Source: Pomphorhynchus laevis (Eukaryota > Acanthocephala > Palaeacanthocephala > Echinorhynchida > Pomphorhynchidae). From it: DNA of 64,000 nt. Made by a program: the position numbers and the translations under genes. This document shows, piece after piece, positions 55,040 through 64,000 of this stretch (position 1 is its first letter; every line of letters begins with the position of its first letter). Below the pieces are notes generated by a model, which was not told the DNA's origin, did not search any database, and worked only from the letters and a program-made list of their open reading frames with translations. The stretch covers positions 1-64,000 of the forward strand of contig WNNJ02000022.1 of assembly GCA_012934845.2 (NCBI GenBank), in the 5' to 3' direction.

Positions 55040-55810
55040 TGATTGTTTTTCGAAAAAAAAGATTATCTTAAAAAATAAAGAAATTAAATAACAAAATAGA
55101 GAAAACCAAAGCATTTTAAACAAAAGATTGCAAACATAATTTATGTTATATAAATATAAAATTAAAAAATAAAAAACATTTTCGTTTATCATCAAAGGCT
55201 TTCGTTTATATTAATTTTAAAGTTAAGTCAGCTTTATTACACACCATTAAGTTATCTTTTAGTTTGTTAAAATTAAACGCTGCTAATATCTAACGTTTAA
55301 ACATGCTGGATTCTTTTGATAATATAGTAGGTAGTTCCATCGAAATCAATTTTGTGATCATTAAAAATGCTATGTTCAACTGAACGCTTTGAACGCCGTC
55401 TTAAACATTCCTTGTTTAATGTTTTCAATGCGATGGGTGTTTTGCGTTTTTACACTGACCATATTAAAGTCAACCCCATAACTATAAGCCCAGGTGTCCT
55501 CACAATCCTCATCACTGTCATTTCCAGTTCTGCTATCTGTAAGAGCATAATCACAATCGCTTTCGATTTCAGTTCTGTAATCAGAAAAGTCTCCAGATCG
55601 TTCATCATCATCGTTAATAGATCCCACGTTTATTCATCCATGAACTTACACAGTGCCTATGCTTATATAGTTCATAAGTTACGGTTGTGATGAACTATCT
55701 GTCGATAGTTGCAAACATAATTTATGTTATATAAATATAAAATTAAAAAAATATAAAAATAATTTTTTCTGTTACAATCAAAGGCTTTCGTTTATGTTAA
55801 TTTTAAAGTA
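55040..55810. repeat. Repeat X, copy 3 (near-identical to copy 1)
   Basis: 55080-55705 aligns to 21312-21938 with a net one-base length difference and few substitutions. It ends at 'gaactatctgtcga', after which a ~95 bp tract ('gcaaacataatttatgttat' ... 'aggctttcgttta') repeats the stretch at about 55128-55225. The copy is therefore bracketed by direct repeats. Confidence 0.75.
55376..55627 (-). CDS. Acidic 83-aa hypothetical protein (repeat X copy 3)
   Basis: This intact minus-strand frame is the same as the one at 21609-21860 except Asn for Asp in 'GVDFNMVSV'. It has the acidic N-terminal half with 'SDEDCEDTWAYS' and the basic C-terminal half 'KQGMFKTAFKAFS'. No known domain is recognised. 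Its function is unknown, and it may simply be carried along by duplication of the repeat. Confidence 0.35.
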   Translation of the reverse strand: MGSINDDDERSGDFSDYRTEIESDCDYALTDSRTGNDSDEDCEDTWAYSYGVDFNMVSVKTQNTHRIENIKQGMFKTAFKAFS

Positions 55811-56235
55811 GAGTCATTAACCTTAATGATAAAAATAATTACGAAAAAACAAAAATATTAATGAGAAAAAAATTATTATACTCTTGTTCGACAGAATTGT
55901 AGTCGTTTCACAGCAGTATTTGGTGGTTACTTTCCTTCTTTTTCTGTCGGTTTACGAAATTTTGTAGTTTAATACTGACTCAGTTATGCTTATTTTCTTA
56001 AAAATAAATATTCTTTTCTTTTAAATTATACTCCTGTTCTGTTGAAGGACCAAAAATATGAATTTTATTAGTTCTGATTTTATATAAAGCCTTTTAACCG
56101 CCAACTCTGGAAATAGGTTTTCTCTTGATGTGTCAATTATAAAGCCATCACGTTCTTTCATCTCGACAAAATCGAAGCAGATCAAATTGTTTTGTAAAAA
56201 CAATGAGCTAGCAGCATCTACTTTTTAAGTATTTG
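55810..56235. other. AT-rich DNA, nothing certain
   Basis: A 60-codon minus-strand frame (56203-56021) with 'MFLQNNLICFDFVEMKERDG' could be a further piece of the Penelope-like remnant beside it, but no motif supports that. Confidence 0.4.
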
Positions 56236-56239
56236 GGGG

Positions 56240-57410
56240 TATTTGAATATTACGAAACAACATTAGGTTTTAATCCAACTTTTATAAAAGCTGATATTTT
56301 CAAAGTATTGTTCTGAAGAATGCTAACGAGTACATCTAAAAAAGTTAAAGAATCATTTTGCTTCTCTGGCATTTTCCATTGTATGTTTCCATCAAAACTA
56401 TTTAAATTAGATAACAACAGGTTTGTGTCATCGTTAGGATTTCCTTCAAGTAGTAAATTACACACTATCCTTATGCCTTTCAATGTAGGTAAATAAAATT
56501 TAACTTGAATGCATCTGTTAGGTGAAATTCTTCTGGTTGTGGCACAGTAATTGTTAAATTTAGTTTGACTTCTTAAGGTATTATCACATGATATTTTTTA
56601 ATTATTTGTTATTTATAAGTTCATTCAAGTTTATCCGTAGCTACAAAACAATTTCCTTTGTTAGCCTAATATGCTACTAGGTCATTATCTTTTAATTATT
56701 TTTTTACAATGGTTTAAGTCTTTTCCAGTCTTTTATGATTATCCGAAGCACATTTTCTAATTTCAATTTAATGCATGATGGTAAATAATGTATTAAAGGA
56801 GAGGAATAACAAGTTTCTTATAAAGAACAATTGTAGAATTGTTCTTTCTTAACATTCAATCGGGTGTAAAATTGGGTCTAGATCTAACAAACTCTTAGAA
56901 TTTTCACCTTAAAATATGACCTCGTTTGATTTTTTTTATTAAACGAGGTATTATTTGGATCATAACTTAACGAATTTAATTTCTTACCAAACAAAAAAAA
57001 CAAACATTTCTACAACGTTTAGACTTCAAATTATAATTATCAATATTAAACATATTAATAAGATAATTTTCAAACAATTCAAAATGTAAAACAGAAATTA
57101 ATAAAATAACATCAAAATACAAAATTTAAGAAAATCTAATAAACTTATTCAGCAATTAAAACTCACAATTAATAGCAAAATTTATGAGCTGCAAACGTAC
57201 CGTTACGGAGAAATAACCGTCACGAGAATCTTTTATTTCGCAGGTAATCCTGGCACAACTTGGAGCGATCTCATTATCTCTACAAGACTTTAAAAACTTG
57301 ATAGACGCTACTGTATTTATGATTCTGTCTTCATTTCTCTCAAACTTTCGCCTAATTTTCAAAGCGGTAGTTTTAAAACACCGCCTAATTATTAGAAATA
57401 TATCCATCCT
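56240..57410 (-). mobile_element. Penelope-like element fossil P3 (different lineage)
   Basis: The minus-strand piece 56483-56250 contains 'LNSFDGNIQWKMPEKQ' followed by 'NDSLTFLDVLVS'. This matches the 'N-x-I-x-F-x2-E ... LpFLDvl' block that follows motif C in Penelope-like RT. A second piece (57407-57156) contains 'SIKFLKSCRDNEIAPSCARI', which resembles the N-terminal 'FL..C....I.P' block of such proteins. The order on the strand fits one degraded copy with most of the RT gone. It is unlike P1/P2 in sequence, so it represents another family. Confidence 0.5.
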
Positions 57411-57473
57411 GATATGTATTTAAATTTTTTAATATTTATATTTTAATAATCACTTCTTTTCATTGCGTAGGCC

Positions 57474-59925
57474 TCAAATCCATGGGGATCTGAGCCCCCA
57501 ACCAATCCAACACGCCGCTTTCCGATTGAACCACCCGGGGTCTTTCACACCCCGAATAATCCAATCGGCGCGGACGATGCTGGGTAAACGAGAGACGAGG
57601 GGCTTAAGAAACCTTAGCCTTTGCTCTGGGGGACGTCCTCTGGAGAAGACGACTAATCCCAAGATAGCCCAGGTACCCCAAAGGCGCAACTGGGTTTTTC
57701 CATTCAACGACAGATGCTGGGCCCGTTTCAGAGCCCAACTAGCTCTCTTCAGGATACGTTTAAGGCTATCTAGGTCGGCTTTAGCCGACCAGTTCACCGA
57801 AACGGTGAACCCCAGGTATTTTACTCGACTTGTGAAGGTAGGGAGTGGTTCAGAGGCAAATATGGAGGAGAGCGCAGAGAGTGCTAGTCTCTTAAGTTTT
57901 TGCTTTGTCGCAGGGGAGCCATGAAAGACAACCACCTGTGATTTAGCGGAGTTTAGAATAAGATTGGACTTGGGTAACTGGTCTTTTAATCTTAAAAAGA
58001 AACGGCTGATGTCTGAGACTACGTCCTTACACCTGTGTCCAGAGAACAGGGCTGTGGTGTCATCGGCGTACACCACTAGACGTTGCTGTCGTTTAAATAA
58101 TTTTGAATAGATTAATGGAGGCATCAAGATATAAGATAGGAGAGAGAGGGGAACCTTGAGGCACACCCGTAATAGGGTAGAACTGACGCGCATCAGGGTC
58201 ATCATCATAGTAAAATCGCTTGGTATACAGCAGTATCTCCACCCTGTTAACAATTCTTGCAGGCAACCCGAGGGACCTGAGAGAAGAGATAACAAAAGGT
58301 ATTGATATACTGGTCAAATGCAGCGGAAAAATCAAGGAAAACAGCCACAACGAGTTGATGGCTATACTCCCGACAGAACCGTTGCACCTCACCCACTGCT
58401 GAATGGACCGAGCGACTTTTGACGAACCCATGGAAACCGGGTGGGATTAAATTTCGCTTACTTAGATGATCGCAGATTCTACGCGCAAGCGCTTTTTCGT
58501 AGATCGAAACGAGGGAATTTTGAATCGAAATTTGCCGCAGGTCTTTAGGACATGAGACCGGATGCTATTTTGGAATAAAAATTCTTTTGCTAATGTTGAT
58601 GCCGGCAAATCGGATGGGGTGGCTCATAGCATTGTTACGGCCACCTCCCTTCTTTGATCAGCTGTCAAAAGCTGACATACACGAGAAGTGAGTGGAGCGA
58701 CGGAATTGGAGGTGCCCTGTAGTGGCCCCTATGCGTTGAGAATATCTGGCACAGATAAGTCTCTACTCCTGAAGTCTCCCCAGAGCGGGATTGGTTGCGG
58801 TAATTGAGTGGCTCCATAATTATGTAGGGCTAGTGACTCCTCCAAAACTCTGTCAAGGCCTATACTACTGATCCACCCCACAGCCTTATCCCTCCAGCAA
58901 ACAAACTTCTCCCTCTTGAATATCTTCCAGAAGGAAGACTGAGAAGGGTTAAGACGAGCGATACTCGCCCTATCCCTACTCAGCTGGAACCAGTATCTGG
59001 TGCGCCAGTAATCGTTCGAGATAGTCTGTTTGGCGGAAGAAGAGAGAGAAGGAAGGTTAAGTAGTCTAGCTAGGACCTTGAGTTTTGTCGGAGTTGGACA
59101 AAAAACTCGACCTTTATAGGTTGTCGAGAGAAACGCGGTAGCTTGCGAAGAGTGATAGGAGTTAAATTCGGTTAAACTCTCATTACCAATTCGGGGAAAG
59201 CGTTGGATGGCTGCATGGAAGAAAGCCACTCTGATCGGATCACAGTGGAATCTTCTTCGAAGCAGCGTATCCTTCTCTATCCGCCAACGAATTAAATCAT
59301 GAGAGGTGGACAGATGTTGACGCGATTGCTCGGTACAGAGGGGTTTAAACAACCGCCTCTTATGTAGCAATTGTAAGTCGAGGAGTGAATTCGTTGATGT
59401 TCAATGAAAGGTTGGGGAGGGTGGTTTATGAATAAGATAACCGTTCCTGGCTCTGCATAGGGCTGCATTAATCCAACGACCAGTTCTGTCGTTGAAGTCA
59501 CCTAGTATCATGTCATAGCCGCCGTCAATAATCCCATCCAGAAGGTCACGGTTCTTGTGAATCTCTCCTGGACGAATGTAAACGTTGGCAAGACTGATGC
59601 GTTTACCGTTCTTAACGAGTGATACTACTAGACAAGACAGGGCTGGACAAGAGAAATTTAGCAAGAGGGAAGATCTTAAAGAGCACTTAGCTAAGGTCAA
59701 GAGTCCTTGAGAAGAAGAGGAATGAGGCGGGGTTATGTACGGAGTATAGTGTGAATAAATGTGCTTAGGGATAAATCGAGTAATGTCCTGGGGGAGACGG
59801 ATAGACCGCGTCTCCTGAAGGACTATAACATCTGCATCTCTACCAGATAAAAGTCTAAGGGCAGAAGCACCTCCCGAATTCCACTGAAGAATATTCAGTG
59901 AAAAAGGCTCAGGCTTACTCACCAT
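57474..59925 (-). pseudogene. LINE L5 ORF2 (APE endonuclease and RT)
   Basis: Starts at an ATG ('MVSKPEPFSLNILQWNSGGA'). The endonuclease motifs are complete: 'WNSGG', 'VIVLQETRSIRLPQD', 'NVYIRPGEIHKN', 'YDMILGDFNDRTGRWINAAL', 'STSHDLIRW'. A linker with 'QPIPLWGDFRSRDLSVPDIL' follows (to 58729). RT: 'YEKALARRICDHLSKRNLIP' and 'GFHGFVKSRSVHSAV' (fingers, about 58520-58410, in mixed frames), 'VFLDFSAAFD' region, 'FYPITGVPQGSPLSPILYL' (motif B, near 58180), 'VVYADDTTALFSGH' (motif C, near 58065), 'FTSRVKYLGFTVSVNW', and the C-terminus 'DPGWFNRKAACWIGWGLRSP'. The last 273 codons (58295-57474) are open. About four frame breaks remain, so it is inactive. Confidence 0.85.
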
Positions 59926-59929
59926 TGTG

Positions 59930-60875
59930 TTAAATTAGTTGGAAGGGGGATGCCAACCTAGACAGAGCTAGGTGCAAGAGGGTTACCCCCTTGCCACTAG
60001 CACCATCCATGGTCGGACTCCCCAAGGCAGTATCATTATTTCCCGAGGAGGCCATAGACTTCAACAATTTTCCGATCTTGAGAGGAGGAACGGGCTGAGC
60101 AGACACGCCACGCTTCTTAGTGCTGGGGGTATGCAACAAATCGGCTGGAACTGGTGCCACCGTGGGAGTGCCTACGAGAGAGGAGATGAGTGGCAAAAAA
60201 AGAGCTTGTAGTTCACTAATAATCATCTTCTTTTGGTTAGCCAGAAGATGTATAATGTCATTATTTGACATCCGATCTGGAGCGGCAGCAGTGTACGATT
60301 TCGTAATCGGCTTAGAAAAGCTCTGTCTCTAGGCTTTAAACAAGGCGCATTTTTTCGACCAAGCGGGCTGCACTCCCCCACAGTTTACACAAAAGGGTGC
60401 GGAAAGTCATTTGTCTTGTTAACGGGGGCAGGCAGTCACCCTTGCCACATACACAACAAACAGGGGAATTATAACAGGTGGAGGACTAGTGCACCCAGCC
60501 GTGACATTTTTGGCAATGAGGGTAGGTGAGGGTGTCCTCACTAATCAGCAAGAATTTCAAATTGAATTCCAAAAAGGGATAAACTGTTGAAGCGGCAAGA
60601 ATGTGCCGGTTGTCACATTGCCTGCAAAAAGGCAACTGGGAGCGGGTCACCGCCTTTACCCAGTACCCGTCTCATTGAAGAAAGTTTGAACAGCTTTTTT
60701 TATTGATCAATATTATCGTCAGAATTGAACGATGGAAAATTAGAAATTTTTAAAGAACATCTAAGCGGCAGAATAGTTATAGTATTAATAGTAGATAGAT
60801 TAGTGGAAAAGAATTATCTGTAATCCTCGAGAATGACACCATTCGCAAAGGAGACCCTGAGTGTATTCTAGAGGG
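59930..60875 (-). pseudogene. LINE L5 ORF1 (CCHC gag-like)
   Basis: Minus-strand order: an RRM-like part aligning with L4 ('TITILPLRCSLKISNFPS'), 'LPVAFLQAM' region, zinc knuckles at about 60520-60330 and the C-terminal frame 60271-59930. The knuckles are 'CQKCHGWVH' then 'SSTC', 'CCVCGKGDC', and 'CVNCGGVQPAWSKKC' with Gln in place of the His. The C-terminal frame 'MSNNDIIHLLANQKKMIISE' has a Lys/Arg-rich 'PSTKKRGVSAQPVPPLKIGK' and ends about 5 bp before the ORF2 ATG. Breaks are concentrated upstream of 60271. Confidence 0.7.
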
Positions 60876-60879
60876 TTTA

Positions 60880-63800
60880 CAAAAAAAAAATAATTTATAA
60901 TTATGATGTGATAATATATTAAAAAACGTATTACAAAATTAAAATATTGAAGCAAGATTAATAAAACACAATTTGCTTCTTCATTTGACTGCCTGTCAAT
61001 GAACCGACATGATAAATACATAAACCTGTAATAACATAAAATTATATAATAATTTTTAATTATGATGCGATAATATATTAAATAACGTATTACAATTTTA
61101 AAATATTGACCGAGGATTAATAAAACACAATTTGCTTCTTCATTTGGCTACCTGTTAATAAACGGACTTAAGAAATACATAAATCTGTAATATTTAAATA
61201 TTATAAAATAATTTATAATTATGATGTGATAATATATTAAATAACGTATTACAGTTTAAAAATATTGACTGAGGATAAATAAAACAATATTTGCTTCTTC
61301 ATTTGACTGCCTGTTAATAAACGGACATGAGAAATACATAAATCTGTAATATTATAAAATTATAAAATAATTTATAATAATGATGTGATAATATATTAAA
61401 CAACGTATACCAATTTTAAAATATTTAGGAAGGATCAATAAAACACAATTTGCTTCTTCATTTGATTACCTGTTAATAAACGGACATGAGAAATACATAA
61501 ATCTGTAAGATTATAAAATTATATAATAATTTATAATTATGATGTGATAATATATTAAATAACGTATTAAAATTTCAAAATATTGACGGAGGATAAATAA
61601 AACACAATTGACTTCTTCATTTGACTACCTGTTAATAAACGGACATGAGAAAACCATAAATCTGTAATATTAAAAAATTATAAAATAATTTATAATTATG
61701 ATTTGATAATATAATAAATAACGTATTAATATTTTAAAATATTGACGGAGGATCAATAAAACACAATTTGCTTCTTCATTTGACTACCTGTTAATAAACT
61801 GACATGATAAATACATAAATCTGTAATATTATAAAATTATAAAATAATTTATAATTATGATGTGATAATATATCAAATAACGTATTACAATTTCAAAATA
61901 TTGAGGGAGGATCATTAAACACAATTTGCTCCTTATTTGACTACCTGTTAATTAACGGACATGAGAAATACATAAATCTGTAATAATATAAAATTATTAA
62001 AGAATGTATAATTATGTTGTGATAATATATTAAACAACGTATTACAATTTTAAAATATTGACGAAAGATTAATAAAACACAATTTTCTTCTTCATTTGAC
62101 TACCTGTTAAAAAACGGACATGAGAAATACATAAATCTGAAAAATTATGAAATTTTAAAAAAATTTATAATTATGATGTGATAAAATATTAAACAACGTA
62201 TTACAATTTTAAAATACTGACGAAGAATCAATAAAACACATTTTGCTTCCTAATTTGACTACCTATTAATAAACGGACATGAGAAATAAATAAATCTATA
62301 ATATTACAAAATTATAAATAATTTATAATTATGATGTGATAATATATTAAATAACGTATTACAATTTTAAAATATTGACAGGGGAGCAATAAAACACAAT
62401 TTGCTTCTTCAATTGACAACCTGTTAATAAACGGACATGAGAAGTACCTAAACCTGTAATATTATAAAATTATATAATAATTTATAATTGTGATGTGATA
62501 ATATATTAAATAACGTATTAAAATTTTAAAATATTGACGGAGGATTTATAAAACACAATTTGCTTCTTCATTTGACTACCTATTAATGAACGGACATGAG
62601 AAATACATAAATCTGTAATATTATAAAATAAAAAAATAATTTATAATTATGATGTTATAATATATTAAAAAACAAATTAATATTTTAAAATATTGAAAGA
62701 GGATTAAAAAACACCATTTGATTCTTCATTTGACTGTCTGTTAATAAACGGACATTAGAAATACATAAATCTGTAATATTATCAAATTACAAAATAATAA
62801 ATAATTATGATGTGATAATATATTAAAAAACGTATAACAATTTTAAAATATTGACAAAGGATTAAGAAAACACAATTTGCTTCTTCATTTGACTACCTGT
62901 TAATAAACGTACGTGAGAAATACATAAATCTGTAAAATTATAAAATTATAAAATAATTTATAATTATGATGTGATAATTTATTAAAAAACGTATAACAAT
63001 TTTTAAATATTTACGAAGGATCAATAAATCACAATTGGTTTCTTATTTGACTACCTGTTAATAAACGGACATGATGCATACATAAAATTATAAATAATAC
63101 ATAATAAATAAATTGTACATAATATGATATAATTAAAAAATAATAATTTATAATTATGATGTGATAATATATTAAACAAAGTAATACAATTTTTAAATAT
63201 TGACAGAGGATTAATAAAACACAATTTACTTCTTCATTTGACTACCTGTTAATAACAGACATGAGAAATACATAAATCTGTAATATTATAAAATCAAAAC
63301 ATAATTTATATTTATGATTTGATAATATATTAAATAACGTATTGATATTTTAAAATATTGACAAAGGATTAATAATTCACAATTTGCATCTTCATTTGAA
63401 AACCTGTTAATAAACGGACTTAAGAAATACAAAAATCTTTAATATTTTAAAATTATAAAATAATTTATAATTGTGATTTTATAATATATAAACTAACGTA
63501 TTACAATTTTTAAATATTGACGGAGGATTCATAAAAAAATATTTGCTTCTTCTTTTGTCTAACTGTTTATAAACGGACATGAGAAATACATAAATCTGTA
63601 AGACTTAAAAATTATAAAATATTTTATAATTATGATGTGATAATATGTTAAATAAAGTAAAAATATTTTTAACTATTGACGGAAGATTAATAATACACAA
63701 TTTGCTTCTTCATTTAACCAACTGTTAATAAACAGACATGAGAAATAAATAATTCTGTAATATTACAAAATTATAAAACAATTTATAATTATGATGTGAT

Positions 63801-64000
63801 AATATATTAAAACGTATTATTATTTTGAAATAATGACGAAGGATTAATAAAACACAATTAGCTTCTTCATTTGACTACATGTTAATTAACGAACATGAGA
63901 AATATATAAATCTGTAATATTATAAAAAGATAAAAAAATTTATAATTGTGATGTGACAATATATATTAAATAACGTATTACAATTATAAAATATTGACGG
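60880..64000 (+). repeat. ~159 bp AT-rich satellite array, about 20 units
   Basis: The anchor 'atgatgtgataatata' recurs near 61221, 61380, 61539, 61698, 61857, 62014, 62173, 62331 and 62490 and onward, a spacing of 157-159 bp. Each unit also has 'aacgtattacaattttaaaa', 'cacaatttgcttcttcattt' and 'gttaataaacggacatgaga'. Units differ by scattered substitutions and small indels. One irregular, longer unit lies around 63000-63160. The array runs off the right edge. No higher-order pattern is obvious by eye. Small frames inside it are not genes. Confidence 0.92.

Larger units (their letters stand above)
57440..60875 (-). mobile_element. LINE L5 (minus), best copy of its family
   Basis: The RRM-like start of ORF1 ('NGVILEDYR', 'CSLKISNFPSFNSDDNID', about 60850-60700) touches the satellite array. 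ORF1 runs to about 59930, ORF2 from 59925 to 57474. The copy is about 3.4 kb with no 5' UTR left. The 3' end near 57440 lacks the TTTA tail seen in L4 and L6. Confidence 0.8.

Noticed and set aside
57463-57924. 153-codon plus-strand frame
   Set aside because: It is the antisense of the L5 ORF2 C-terminus, whose minus-strand frame matches L4 and L6.
60800-61021. 73-codon minus-strand frame at the satellite edge
   Set aside because: It spans the LINE L5/satellite joint and consists mostly of satellite translation.

Overview
This window is a strongly AT-rich stretch of animal-type nuclear DNA that reads as a graveyard of mobile elements. I see no convincing host protein-coding gene, no rRNA or tRNA and no CRISPR array. 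The mix of decayed non-LTR retrotransposons (APE type and restriction-like-endonuclease type), Penelope-like elements, short inverted-repeat elements and an AT-rich satellite fits heterochromatin of an invertebrate metazoan. I cannot name the species from sequence alone.

Layout. 0-8 kb: a dispersed non-coding repeat (called Rep-I here), a decayed Penelope-like element (P1, minus), then two related restriction-like-endonuclease LINEs back to back (A1 and 5'-truncated A2, plus). 8-15 kb: mostly featureless AT-rich DNA with two more Rep-I copies and small tandem duplications. 15-21 kb: a better preserved Penelope-like RT (P2, minus), two Rep-I copies, and a large fold-back insertion whose arms carry a hammerhead-ribozyme-like motif. 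21-25 kb: repeat X copy 1 (short acidic ORF), the 3' end of a second restriction-like-endonuclease LINE lineage (C, minus), a Rep-I fragment and MITEs.

25-33 kb: the 3' end of an APE LINE (L6, minus), a LINE with CCHC gag-like ORF1 and APE/RT ORF2 (L1, plus), repeat X copy 2, and a 3'-deleted LINE (L2, plus). 35-43 kb: a CR1/L2-like LINE fragment, a LINE fragment (L3) fused in frame to a piece of a restriction-like endonuclease, then a nearly full-length but broken CR1/L2-like LINE. 44-52 kb: a small endonuclease-LINE fragment (D), several MITEs, and LINE L4 (minus) with a tandemly duplicated 3' part. 52-57 kb: restriction-like-endonuclease LINE B (plus), repeat X copy 3 (nearly identical to copy 1) and remnants of a different Penelope-like element (P3, minus). 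57.4-60.9 kb: LINE L5 (minus), the best preserved copy of the L2-L6 family. It abuts about 20 tandem copies of a ~159 bp AT-rich satellite that run off the right edge.

Recurring themes are nested and chimeric insertions, fold-backs and inverted duplications, and young perfect tandem duplications inside old elements. The most interesting signal is hammerhead-like RNA architecture: one near-complete core in the 19.8 kb fold-back, and weaker paired modules inside the Rep-I family.
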